Source: CAWFKW01 sp964568655 (GTDB lineage: Bacteria > Bacteroidota > Ignavibacteria > Tepidaquicellales > OLB5). From it: DNA of 18,261 nucleotides. This document shows, in pieces, positions 1 to 7,681 of this stretch. Each line of letters begins with the position of its first letter. The stretch's first letter is position 1. The stretch lies in assembly GCA_964568655.1 (NCBI GenBank), contig CAZMRG010000060.1, positions 1 to 18,261 on the forward strand. The letters are read 5' to 3'. The position numbers and the translations under genes are program-made. The notes beneath the pieces were generated by a model. The model saw only the letters and a list, made by a program, of their open reading frames with translations, ran no database searches and was not told where the DNA came from.

Positions 1-393
1 ATATTCCACCTCCCCCTACCCCCTCCTGTCAGGGGGGACGAAAAAAGACTACGATTTTTTGCATGTGAGAATTACCAGCCGTGACTGATACCTGCCTCTG
101 GCATGGCTGCAGGCAGGTTGCTATTTTTATAAGATGAAGTTCTCTTCAAACTTACAAGTTCTTTTCTGTTTTTTCTATTAACGGGATATTATTAGTAATT
201 AGTCTTTAGTCATTTGTAATTACTAAACATTTTTTTCTCAACTTCATAAAACTTAAAAGCTTAATACTGAGCGTTTAATTTCGCCATGCGCCTCAAATTT
301 TAATATTTTCATGTCTTAACCGCACCCGGAATCTGAAACAAACGCGAAAATATTTCTTTGTGCATATTGAATTATTATTCTATTTTAGTATGA
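1..393. other. intergenic region upstream of first secreted protein
   Basis: No convincing reading frame is seen. The left edge (about 11-37) is C-rich then G-rich: CCCCCT at 19-24 can pair with AGGGGG at 31-36. It resembles the CCACCTCCCC-type interspersed repeats found between genes, and a similar piece occurs near 10232-10241. A second inverted repeat is listed separately. The rest is AT-rich and presumably contains the promoter of the gene at 394, but no clear promoter hexamers can be chosen by eye. Confidence 0.6.
91..117. repeat. inverted repeat, CCTGCCT...AGGCAGG family
   Basis: CCTGCCT (91-97) pairs with AGGCAGG (111-117) around a 13-base loop. Two tighter copies with the same arms occur at 4002-4022 and 10001-10019, so this is a member of an interspersed palindrome family in this genome. 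No T-tract follows, so it is not an obvious terminator. Confidence 0.6.
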
Positions 394-2073
394 ATGAAAA
401 TGAAGAATTATAAAAAATACATCAATATTTCGCTAATTTTACTCATTTTTGGGCTTTTTACTGCTGCATCACACGCTCAAAATGTTTCTGAAAAATTACT
501 GGTTAATTTCCCGGATGGCGATATTCCGAATTCCTATTATGTGAAATATGATAAATTGACGGGCGCTTATGCTTATTCCAAAGTTGATACTACAAACAGC
601 GGCGCAAGGCTTATAACCGCCAAAGGCACATCCGCTCAATATTACGGAATTAATGTGGTTAATACTTTTTTCGATAGATCGGGAAATGTTTATTGCGCGG
701 CTTATAATTATTCAGATAAAGATTCCACTACTACTTATTATCTTTTAAAGAACGGCGAACAGGTTTTCACCTGCGAAGGATTAACAGATAACTGGGTTGA
801 ACGAAACGGGACGCTGTATTTCAAGATGAGGGAAAACCATAAAGAATATTTTTCAATGCTGGATCTCTCTTCGGGCGCTATCACAAAGGGCAAAGCATAC
901 GATACGATTTTCTATATGTATTACCTCCCCGATAACCCTGAGGTGGAAGGCGACCCGCCGCCGTACCCGGGGTTTACTCCCGGCGGGAAATATTATTACG
1001 GCGCTATACTCGACGGAAAAAGATTTATTGTAATCGACGGCGTTGAACAAAAAGCGTACTCCGATATCGATTCTTACAACACTGCTTTTGATAAGAACGG
1101 AACTCTGGTTTATGTTGCAACCGACGAAGGGAGCTTAAATGATTACGACCACCCCGTAAATGAATTTATTGTGCAGGGAGATAAAGAATACAGTAAGTTC
1201 AGTTACATTTACGGGCCTATCAATTTTTACAGCGGAAATATTCCATATTACATTGGCGCCCAAAAAATTTCAAGCTCTGTTTCTTTGATGAAAGCTATAG
1301 GCGGTTCAACAGAACTCAGTAAAAGTTACAGCGGCGTTTCTGAAATTCAGTATACCGCTTCCGGCAAGCTTGCTTATACCGCGTCAAACGATCTGGGAAA
1401 CGGAAAGATTGAAAGTTACATTATTGTCGACGGCAAAGAATCACAAAAATATGATAACGTATTCAATTTAACATTTGACGGAGACACACCCGTATTTGTT
1501 GAAACCAAAGGCGAAAAACAGTTTGTTGTTAAAGGCGATAAAAAGATCAGCGAATCTTTTCAGAGTATCAATTTTTATCGGCTGTTTAAAGACGGGACTT
1601 TATATTATGTTGCATATAACATCGGCGATAATACCCCCAATAAACCCGATGAGAACTATGTTTTCATCGGCGATAAGAAACTTGGTCCTTTTGTATCAAT
1701 ATCAAACGGGCACGAAGCTGATGACCCGAATATAATTGTCGATTCAACGGGCGGTTACATATTTGCCGGCTCCACGCTGGTAGATAAGAAAAACAATACT
1801 TACAAAGAAACCGTTTACTGGCTAAAAGGAAGATCCGGACCTTTTGACGAGGTTGAGAACATTGGTCTCTGCAACGGCAAAGCAGTTTTTATGGGCTACA
1901 AGTTTAGCGATAATGACGAACATCCCTCAAAGGGAAAGCTCAATATAGACGGCAAAGATGTTGGCGGTTTTTATGATAACATCTCAGATTTCGAAATGAA
2001 TGCCAAAGAAAACAAAGTGAGTTTTATCGGCGTAAGAGACGGATCAGCCTATTACGTGGAAGTGAAATTGTAA
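394..2073 (+). CDS. secreted protein of unknown function, tandem paralog 1
   Basis: A 559-residue protein with a clear signal peptide: basic residues at 2-8, a hydrophobic stretch at about 11-25, and likely cleavage after Ala28 (SHA|QN). The mature part is rich in Tyr, Asp, Gly and Lys and is built of short degenerate beta-like units. Recurrent phrases are DKNG, GDKK, KKYDN-like and FV(V/I)KGD, alternating with YY(V/A) strands, which suggests a beta-propeller or stacked-strand fold; this is inference. No catalytic motif, membrane anchor or C-terminal type IX sorting domain is seen, and the protein ends in YYVEVKL. The next gene is a paralog of nearly the same length and end. There is no Shine-Dalgarno site. 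The start precedes the signal peptide by only a few residues, so it is well fixed. I do not recognise a named family. Confidence 0.85.
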   Translation: MKMKNYKKYINISLILLIFGLFTAASHAQNVSEKLLVNFPDGDIPNSYYVKYDKLTGAYAYSKVDTTNSGARLITAKGTSAQYYGINVVNTFFDRSGNVYCAAYNYSDKDSTTTYYLLKNGEQVFTCEGLTDNWVERNGTLYFKMRENHKEYFSMLDLSSGAITKGKAYDTIFYMYYLPDNPEVEGDPPPYPGFTPGGKYYYGAILDGKRFIVIDGVEQKAYSDIDSYNTAFDKNGTLVYVATDEGSLNDYDHPVNEFIVQGDKEYSKFSYIYGPINFYSGNIPYYIGAQKISSSVSLMKAIGGSTELSKSYSGVSEIQYTASGKLAYTASNDLGNGKIESYIIVDGKESQKYDNVFNLTFDGDTPVFVETKGEKQFVVKGDKKISESFQSINFYRLFKDGTLYYVAYNIGDNTPNKPDENYVFIGDKKLGPFVSISNGHEADDPNIIVDSTGGYIFAGSTLVDKKNNTYKETVYWLKGRSGPFDEVENIGLCNGKAVFMGYKFSDNDEHPSKGKLNIDGKDVGGFYDNISDFEMNAKENKVSFIGVRDGSAYYVEVKL

Positions 2074-2176
2074 ATATATTTGTTTTTATTTTTATGGGGA
2101 TAGTTCCCGAACGAGCCGCTAATTATCAAAATTGAAATTTTTTACCAAGAATAAATTAAATAACAATAAAATTAAA

Positions 2177-3838
2177 ATGAACAAAGTATTATTTTTCTTT
2201 TTCGCGCTGATCGTTTCACAGGCGGCATTTGGACAAACCGTAACCGAGAAGCTTATTGTAAAGCTCCCGGCTGAAGATGTTAGCTCGGGCTACGATGTGA
2301 AGTATGACAAGAACACCGGCGAGTATGCATACCAGCATTATGATACAACCACAAAAATGGCGTACATGATAACGCCTAAAGGCAAAACCGGAAATTACGG
2401 CGGAGTCAATTCGTATAACGCTTATTTTGATAAAGACGGAAATGTCTATTGCGCGGCGTACAATACAAAGAATGACACCGAGTATACGTATTTTCTTTTA
2501 AAGAATGCCGATGTTATCGGAACATACGATTTCATAAACGACAGCTGGATAGAGCATAACGGCTCGCTTTATTTTTCGGTGAAATCAGGAAGCAAAACTT
2601 CACTGGCCGCCCTGGATCTTTCAAGCGGTGCGATCACCAAAGGCGCAGCTTATGACGACATCATGTTTGTTTATTATCCGCAAACAGTATCCGAAGGCGA
2701 ACCGGTAGGATATCCCGGATTTACAACAGACGGGAAACCGTATTACGTAGCTTCAGATAACGGCAAAAAGTTTGTTGTAATAGGCGATGAAAAGCAAAAA
2801 GAATATGTGGATATAGATTCATATAACTTTATGCTTGATAAAAACGGGCAGCCGGTCTATATAGCTAACGATAAAGGCGGCATGTATGACGATTCTACGC
2901 TCGGTTCAACTTTTGTGGTGCAGGGAACCAAAGAATATAAAAAATACGATTACGTTTACGGCCCGATAACGTTTGATAACTCCAACAATCCTGTTTACAC
3001 GGCCGGATTCAAATCGAGCAACACAAGTATTTATCCCCAGGTTTTAGTTGTCGGCGATAATGAAGTCGGGAAAAAATATACTTCGGGTATTTCTTACCAG
3101 CAGTTTACGCCGGCAGGCAAGCTGGTTTATGTGGGCAGCACTTATGTTGATACAACAAAATCTTACAGTTGCCTGGTTATGGACGGTAAAGAAGGGAAGA
3201 AATACGATAACATAGCTAATCTTACCATCACTCCAACCGGTCTTCCGGTGTTTGTAGCGACCGAAGGCACGGACCAGTTTATTATGAAAGGCAGTGAAAG
3301 TATTTCAGACGAGTGTCCGGCGATAGTTGAATTTAAAATTCTCCCGAGCGGAACTCTGTATTTCACCGAAGCTAAGTACGGCGATTATAGCAAAGGTACA
3401 TCGGATAAATATTACGTTCACATTGGCGACGAAAAATACGGTCCGTATGAAATGATCTCTTCCAGCGACGCTGGAACCGAAGGCGGCATGTATGTCCAGA
3501 CCGATAACACCGGAAACTTTGGATATGTTGCCTCGAAGCTGGTTGATAAGAAAAACTACATTTACGCTTACACAGGTTACTCTAACAAAGGTAAATCCGC
3601 AGCGTTCGATAATATTGATAACGCAAGATTACTGAACGGTAAATTTTATTTTGCAGGTTCAAAAATTACCGACAGGCAAAACTACACGCAGAAAACAAAA
3701 TTCTACTGCGACTTCAAGCCGATAACAGACGAGTATGATAGCTTTGTTTCTATCGATTCCAATTCGCCAAAGCCGGGCGTATTAGCCTTCACCGCTTCAA
3801 AAGGCGGCGAAATTTATTACGTGGAAGTAAAGTACTAA
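2177..3838 (+). CDS. secreted protein of unknown function, tandem paralog 2
   Basis: A 553-residue paralog of the preceding gene. It starts at ATG 2177, where the signal peptide begins (MNKVLFFFFALIVSQAAFG, likely cleavage after Gly19). A TTG at 2132 would add 15 Asn/Lys-rich residues before it and is less likely. Blocks shared with paralog 1 include GNVYCAAYN, LDLSSGAITKG, the YPGFT..GK.YY segment, DIDSYN, FVVQG.KEY, VDKKN and the C-terminal YYVEVK, so the two clearly arose by duplication and then diverged over their whole length. The gap between the genes is about 100 bases with no terminator, so they are probably cotranscribed. A strong hairpin terminator follows at 3891. The repeated strand units point to a beta-propeller-like extracytoplasmic protein. 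Ligand and role are unknown. Confidence 0.85.
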   Translation: MNKVLFFFFALIVSQAAFGQTVTEKLIVKLPAEDVSSGYDVKYDKNTGEYAYQHYDTTTKMAYMITPKGKTGNYGGVNSYNAYFDKDGNVYCAAYNTKNDTEYTYFLLKNADVIGTYDFINDSWIEHNGSLYFSVKSGSKTSLAALDLSSGAITKGAAYDDIMFVYYPQTVSEGEPVGYPGFTTDGKPYYVASDNGKKFVVIGDEKQKEYVDIDSYNFMLDKNGQPVYIANDKGGMYDDSTLGSTFVVQGTKEYKKYDYVYGPITFDNSNNPVYTAGFKSSNTSIYPQVLVVGDNEVGKKYTSGISYQQFTPAGKLVYVGSTYVDTTKSYSCLVMDGKEGKKYDNIANLTITPTGLPVFVATEGTDQFIMKGSESISDECPAIVEFKILPSGTLYFTEAKYGDYSKGTSDKYYVHIGDEKYGPYEMISSSDAGTEGGMYVQTDNTGNFGYVASKLVDKKNYIYAYTGYSNKGKSAAFDNIDNARLLNGKFYFAGSKITDRQNYTQKTKFYCDFKPITDEYDSFVSIDSNSPKPGVLAFTASKGGEIYYVEVKY

Positions 3839-3853
3839 TAGTTGTTTTTGTAG

Positions 3854-3873
3854 GTCAAAGGCATGCCTTTGAC
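3854..3873. repeat. perfect 20-base palindrome
   Basis: GTCAAAGGCATGCCTTTGAC is exactly self-complementary (10-base arms, no loop). It lies 15 bases after the stop codon of paralog 2 and just before the terminator. Like the hairpin starting at 3944 it is preceded by GTAG, suggesting a member of an interspersed palindrome family rather than an operator for the adjacent genes. Confidence 0.7.
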
Positions 3874-3890
3874 AAAAGTTGATCAGGAAA

Positions 3891-3927
3891 AAAATAAATA
3901 AGGGGCTTAACGCCCCTTGTTTATTTT
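3891..3927. terminator. bidirectional intrinsic terminator
   Basis: The stem AAGGGGC (3900-3906) / GCCCCTT (3912-3918) with a 5-base loop is extended outward by complementary A- and T-rich arms from 3891 to 3927, with one G-T wobble. It ends the + strand pair of secreted proteins. On the - strand it is also followed by a T-rich tail, so it can end transcripts from the convergent CHAD/PgeF genes. Confidence 0.85.
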
Positions 3928-3943
3928 ATCTTGTTCTTTCCCT

Positions 3944-4022
3944 GTAGCCGCAGGCTTTAGCCTGCGTTAGAAGTTTGTTTAAATTTCGCAACCTAAAGGT
4001 TGCCTGCCTGATGCAGGCAGGC
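3944..4022. repeat. cluster of three consecutive palindromes
   Basis: Three hairpins sit side by side. CGCAGGCT/AGCCTGCG (3949-3966, loop TT) lies inside a 25-base unit at 3944-3968 that recurs inverted at 10059-10083 with 23 of 25 bases identical. GCAACCT/AGGTTGC (3988-4003, loop AA) follows. Then comes GCCTGCCTG/CAGGCAGGC (4002-4022, loop ATG), which shares its arms with 91-117 and 10001-10019. None has a T-tract. They look like REP/MITE-like intergenic elements. Confidence 0.75.
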
Positions 4023-4026
4023 GGTT

Positions 4027-4055
4027 ACGAGTTTTTTTATTCTTACTCGTTTTTT
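4027..4055 (+). terminator. possible weak terminator on + strand
   Basis: ACGAGT (4027-4032) pairs with ACTCGT (4045-4050) over a T-rich 12-base loop and is followed by six T on the + strand. The stem is short and a strong terminator already lies upstream at 3891-3927, so its role is doubtful. Confidence 0.35.
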
Positions 4056-4069
4056 GCTATCTTTAATCT

Positions 4070-5523
4070 TTAATCTGACAAATTTGATGAATTTGATGAA
4101 TCTAATGAATCCCTCATCCCTATCACGCTGAACATCCGCCCCGATCTTTCCTTATCGCGCCTGTATGAATGCAGGTAATCAATTTCAGCGAAAGAACACT
4201 TGCGCGAATACTCAATTTGATCTGCCGCTACTCCCGCCGCTTTCAGCTGCTCCAGTACGTTTGCAAGTATATTCACATAGTAACGCTCATCGCGGATCTC
4301 AACATACTTAGGGTCAAACATCGCGGCAACGTCTTCGCCTACTTCAAAATGCTTTGAGCTTATTCCGGGACCGATATAAACAAGAATATCTTCCGGCATT
4401 GAGCCGAATTTTTCTTTAAATATCTCAAGCGCTTTGCCTGCGATATTCTTTTCAGTCCCCCGCCACCCGCTGTGAATTGCCGCGCAGANNNNNNNNNNNN
4501 NNNNNNNNNNNNNNNNNNNNNNNNNNNNNNNNNNNNNNNNNNNNNNNNNNNNNNNNNNNNNNNNNNNNNNNNNNNNNNNNNNNNNNNNTTGCCTGCGATA
4601 TTCTTTTCAGTCCCCCGCCACCCGCTGTGAATTGCCGCGCAGACTTCTTTTGATTTATCGTAAATTAATACAGGAAAACAATCCGCGGTACTTACGACAA
4701 GAAATACGTTTTTCGCCTGAGTTATAAGCCCGTCCGTATTATCATAAAATCCGGGCTTGTTGATTATCTGTATATTTGATGAATGTACCTGGTGCGGTAC
4801 CGCAAGCTGTTCTCCCGTAATGCCAAGCGTGCCAAAAAATGCTTCGCGGTTTGCTTTTACGTTTTCGGGGCTATCGCCGATTTTCGAACTCAAATTATTA
4901 AAAAACGGCGGCTCGTTTATCGCGCCTATCTTTGTGCTCATTCCATGTATCAAGCTCTGAAATGATGAGAGTAACTTAGAAGTAATTATTTGCGGCTTAG
5001 TTTTCTTAGCGGGATGAGCCTGTTCATGATTTATTTCCATAGAATCAATCAGCTTTGCCCTGAAATTATTTTCTTCCCAGTCGTTGAGCTTTAAGCAAAG
5101 CTCGTCGTACATCGATTTTCGCTTTGATTTCAAATCGGTTATTATACTTCTCAATCCCGCAACTGAAACCCGCTCCTTCAATACCTGCACTGTTGAATTG
5201 AACAGCGTCATTTCCTTAACCTGTAATTCTATCTCCGGTATCATCACGTCGGCATCATGGATCTCGCCCATCAGCTCGACTGTATTTTTAATTTCATCAA
5301 AACATATTTTGTAAGCGTCGCTTTTAAAAGCGGTCTCGCCGAGTTCCATCGCGTACCTTAGCGGTTTGCCCGTAATGCGCATTGCATGAAGTATATCCTT
5401 TGCAAGCGGCCTTGACGTAACCACTTTCTTGAACTGCATTACGTCGTCATACATTAGCGGCAGTATGTGCTGCAGATTTTCCCTTAACGATCTTTTATTT
5501 TTTACGGGATATGATCTTTTCAT
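4070..5523 (-). CDS. half-CHAD domain fused to PgeF/YfiH (LACC1-type) enzyme, interrupted by an assembly gap
   Basis: As given, the frame breaks at the N run 4489-4588. The 55 bases on its left (4434-4488) are repeated on its right (4589-4643). Removing N plus one copy (155 bases) gives an uninterrupted 432-residue protein. Residues about 10-165 are one CHAD helical repeat with LHAMRITGKPLRY (His46, Arg49, Lys53, Arg56) and MGEIHDADV. Residues about 180-432 are a PgeF/YfiH domain with the three expected metal or catalytic positions His247 (HQVH), Cys282 (TADCFPV) and His299 (IHSGWRGT), then GPGIS, C..E and HSYRRD..RSGR. The family edits wrongly made muropeptide precursors (PgeF) or acts on purine nucleosides (LACC1); CHAD domains bind polyphosphate. 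It overlaps the upstream gene by one base (TAATG), so it is translationally coupled. The last 14 or so residues, Ser/Asn-rich, come from a TTGATGAAT-type repeat. Confidence 0.85.
4489..4588. other. assembly gap (100 N) at an unresolved contig overlap
   Basis: Exactly 100 N, flanked by a perfect 55-base direct duplication (4434-4488 and 4589-4643). Collapsing the overlap restores the reading frame of the CHAD-PgeF gene, so no bases are probably missing here. Confidence 0.95.
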
Positions 5524-6002
5524 TACGTCTCCAGCGCCGATTCCAGAAACGTTTCGAAATTCTTTTTGTAATCTATCCTGTTAAGATAATTTAAGGTCTT
5601 AACCAGCATTTTTCGTTTTTCCGTCCGCAGCGCTTTTTGCCGCGCAATAAGAAGTTCAAGCGCTTTTATGTCTTTAGCGTTAAAGCCCTCCCTGAATTTT
5701 TCAAGCTTCTGGATAAAAACATCGAAATTGCGCACTTCGCCCAGCGCCCTGATCAAAGTCCTGATCTGAACATACTCAGCCCTGAATTTCTTTTGCGGGA
5801 ACGCCTCGCGGAATATCTTTAGCGCCGCCTGCACCCTCCGCGACGAAACGCGCATGCTGTGAAGGAATTCAATATCCGCGCCTGCAATCGTTCCTTCCTC
5901 ATACGAGATCATTTCGCCAAATCGTGCGCGCAGTATCTTCCCGAGACACTCGCCCAGCGGCTCATCCGGATTCAGATCCGGAATTTTCCATGCCTTTGCC
6001 AT
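5523..6002 (-). CDS. half-CHAD domain protein (N-terminal CHAD repeat)
   Basis: A 159-residue protein made of a single CHAD-type helical repeat. The signature is FLHSMRVSSRRVQAALKIF (His48, Arg51, Arg55), followed by IRALGEVRNFDVFI at about 83-97 and charged helices to the end. A usual CHAD domain is about 250-300 residues and contains two such repeats. Here the second repeat is the N-terminus of the downstream gene, which begins in the stop codon of this one (TAATG at 5525-5521). The two products therefore probably assemble into one CHAD fold. CHAD domains (conserved histidine alpha-helical domain) are basic and bind inorganic polyphosphate; the protein is cytosolic, with no signal peptide. 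The start ATG at 6002 sits directly after an interspersed repeat, whose AGGA may serve as ribosome binding site. A frameshift in a once single gene is an alternative explanation. Confidence 0.8.
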   Translation of the reverse strand: MAKAWKIPDLNPDEPLGECLGKILRARFGEMISYEEGTIAGADIEFLHSMRVSSRRVQAALKIFREAFPQKKFRAEYVQIRTLIRALGEVRNFDVFIQKLEKFREGFNAKDIKALELLIARQKALRTEKRKMLVKTLNYLNRIDYKKNFETFLESALET

Positions 6003-6003
6003 A

Positions 6004-6029
6004 TGTCGTCCTGAGCGGAGTCGAAGGAC
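6004..6029. repeat. interspersed intergenic repeat (CCTGAGCGGAGTCGAAGG type)
   Basis: The sequence around 6005-6029 matches from memory a very widespread intergenic repeat, seen in many phyla as TCCTGAGCGNAGNCGAAGGA. It touches the start codon of the CHAD gene at 6002, so it forms that gene's 5' leader. Confidence 0.65.
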
Positions 6030-6206
6030 CCGCTCTATTTATTTTCCGATTGAGCAGTTGTACAATCTTTATCCAAAGTAATAAATTCAATCCTAAATTC
6101 TGTAATTGCCACGATCTTTAGGTAGTGGATTAATTAACGGACAAACCGGGACTTTAGCCCCTAACTTTTATTTGTTACCGGCTAAAGCCGTGATTTGCAA
6201 ACCAAG

Positions 6207-6226
6207 ATCCCCGCCTGCGCGGGGAT
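6207..6226. repeat. intergenic hairpin (ATCCCCGC...GCGGGGAT)
   Basis: ATCCCCGC (6207-6214) pairs perfectly with GCGGGGAT (6219-6226) around CTGC, followed by GACA. This is the widespread 'CCCCGC..GCGGGGATGACA' repeat type, known by familiarity rather than search. No T-tract follows. Confidence 0.65.
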
Positions 6227-6253
6227 GACATAATAATGGTTTATTCCGCAATC

Positions 6254-6353
6254 NNNNNNNNNNNNNNNNNNNNNNNNNNNNNNNNNNNNNNNNNNNNNNN
6301 NNNNNNNNNNNNNNNNNNNNNNNNNNNNNNNNNNNNNNNNNNNNNNNNNNNNN
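6254..6353. other. assembly gap (100 N), 9-base end duplication
   Basis: Exactly 100 N, flanked on both sides by TCCGCAATC (6245-6253 and 6354-6362). It is likely a contig join with a short unresolved overlap. It lies just 3' of the deacetylase stop codon. Confidence 0.85.
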
Positions 6354-6367
6354 TCCGCAATCCGAAA

Positions 6368-7261
6368 TCAAAAGATTTGTTTGGCTATACGATACGTTCC
6401 CACATAAGCATCAACCGAGTGCTGTATTGGCTTCGAATATCCTCCGCCAAGTCCGATCGAAACCGGTATATCGCGCTTTTTGCATTCGCTCATTACAATT
6501 CTGTCGCGTTCCATCAATCCTTCTTTTGTAAGCGCCAGTCTGCCCAGCGAATCCTCTTTCAATGGATCAACTCCCGCCTGGTATAAAACTAAATCCGGCT
6601 TAAACTCAAATACCGCAGGAAGGTGTTTATTGAGCTGCTTAAGATACTCCGCGTCATCCGTATCATCCGCAAGCTCAACATCAAGCGATGAAGGCACTTT
6701 TGTGAACGGATAATTCTTTGCGCCATGCATACTGAAAATAAACACATCGGGATTGTTACCAAGTATACCCGAGTTACCGTTGCCCTGGTGAACGTCTAAG
6801 TCGACTATCGCCGCGCGGTGGATGAGCCCGCTTTTAATGAAATTAAGTATCACCACCGCAAAATCGTTAAACACGCAAAATCCTTCGCCGTGGTCGCCAA
6901 AAGCATGATGCGTTCCGCCGGCCAGATTCCCGCCGAATCCGTTTAAAAGCGCTTCACGCGCTGCGCCAAGCGCGCCGCCAAGCGATGCAAGCGAACGGTA
7001 AAATAATTCTTTGCTCCATGGCAGCCCGATGCGCCTGATTATTTTCGGGTCAATTGTTCCCGATTCAAACGAATCATAATACCCGGCGCTGTGCGCCGCT
7101 GTTACCATTTCTCTTGTTGGCAGCTCAGGTTCGAACATTTCATCCGCGCAAAGTATTCCCTGTTTCAGCAGTTCCATCCGCACAAGAGCGTATTTTTCCA
7201 TCGGGAATTTATGCCCTTCGGGAAGCGGAACCGTATAATGGTCGGAATAAAATACTTTCAT
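6368..7261 (-). CDS. histone deacetylase-superfamily amidohydrolase (HDAC11-like)
   Basis: A 297-residue protein with the full set of HDAC-superfamily motifs. GGTHHAFGDHGEGFCVFND contains the His118-His119 catalytic dyad. The zinc ligands are Asp156 and His158 in DLDVHQGNG, and Asp232 in QAGVDPL. GLGGGYS supplies the catalytic Tyr275 position. Length and spacing fit the compact bacterial group closest to class IV (HDAC11-like) enzymes. Members hydrolyse amide bonds of acetyl- or acyl-lysine, acetylpolyamines or similar molecules; the substrate cannot be read from sequence. It is cytosolic. No Shine-Dalgarno site is seen before ATG 7261, but the N-terminus MKVFYSDHY is typical of the family. 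It ends nine bases from the N run, yet the C-terminus looks complete. It lies on the same strand as the CHAD/PgeF pair, about 360 bases upstream, so joint transcription is possible but not shown. Confidence 0.92.
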   Translation of the reverse strand: MKVFYSDHYTVPLPEGHKFPMEKYALVRMELLKQGILCADEMFEPELPTREMVTAAHSAGYYDSFESGTIDPKIIRRIGLPWSKELFYRSLASLGGALGAAREALLNGFGGNLAGGTHHAFGDHGEGFCVFNDFAVVILNFIKSGLIHRAAIVDLDVHQGNGNSGILGNNPDVFIFSMHGAKNYPFTKVPSSLDVELADDTDDAEYLKQLNKHLPAVFEFKPDLVLYQAGVDPLKEDSLGRLALTKEGLMERDRIVMSECKKRDIPVSIGLGGGYSKPIQHSVDAYVGTYRIAKQIF

Positions 7262-7315
7262 TTGAACAAAATTACTTATTCATCTATTGACTAGAAAGTC
7301 AGAGAACCCCAATAA

Positions 7316-7344
7316 ATAAAAAAAGGGGGTTTAATAACCCCCTT
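7316..7344 (-). terminator. intrinsic terminator of the His/Arg-rich mini-protein gene
   Basis: AAGGGGGTT (7323-7331) pairs with AACCCCCTT (7336-7344) around a 4-base loop. Read on the - strand it is followed by a run of seven T (7324-7318) and lies 20 bases after the stop of the gene at 7365. Confidence 0.85.
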
Positions 7345-7364
7345 CAAAAAATATCTATCTGAAT

Positions 7365-7589
7365 TTAAAAATGCCTTCTGTGGTGCATACGGCGATGTAT
7401 AATTCTTCTGTGAATTATTCTGCGCCTGCGCCTTCTGTGATGGCCGCCTGTGACCCTCGGCAGAATTTGCATTCCGGTTATTGCTATCGGCGCTGTCTGG
7501 GATGCATAAATCTCTTCTGCAGGAAGAGCGTCATAAATACATACCGAAAAGATCACAATAAGAAGCGCTTTCATTATCGTGGATTTCAT
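7365..7589 (-). CDS. small exported His/Arg-rich protein
   Basis: A 74-residue protein: signal peptide (MKSTIMKALLIVIFSVCIYD; likely cut after Ala24 or Ala29), a short linker, then a strongly basic tail from residue 50 made of HHRRRRRR and repeats of IIHRR and MHHRR, ending RRHF. A good Shine-Dalgarno site (AAAGGAG, four bases before ATG 7589) and a terminator right after the stop show an independent one-gene unit. Such His-rich tails can bind divalent metals or anionic surfaces; no function is known for this one. Its signal peptide and architecture resemble the protein at 10399-10677, which has the same Shine-Dalgarno context and the same terminator style, so the two are probably related. 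The low-complexity tail cannot be placed in a family by motif. Confidence 0.75.
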   Translation of the reverse strand: MKSTIMKALLIVIFSVCIYDALPAEEIYASQTAPIAITGMQILPRVTGGHHRRRRRRIIHRRIIHRRMHHRRHF

Positions 7590-7681
7590 ATTACTCCTTT
7601 TTTAGTTTTTGTAGCACAACTATTGGACGTAATATACATAGAAATAGTTTAACTATACAAATAACCGGTAAATTTTCCGCG

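Larger units (their letters stand above)
6003..6367. other. intergenic region with repeats and an assembly gap
   Basis: No gene is seen between the CHAD gene and the deacetylase, both on the - strand. The region holds a CCTGAGCGGAGTCGAAGGA-type repeat, the small hairpin CGGCT/AGCCG (6179-6190), a GATCCCCGC hairpin and the second N run. Apparent open frames across it read through repeats and N and are not credible. Confidence 0.6.

Noticed and set aside
6168..6586. Open frames running through the second N block
   Set aside because: They exist only because N is read as open, and they overlap repeats or the deacetylase gene antisense.
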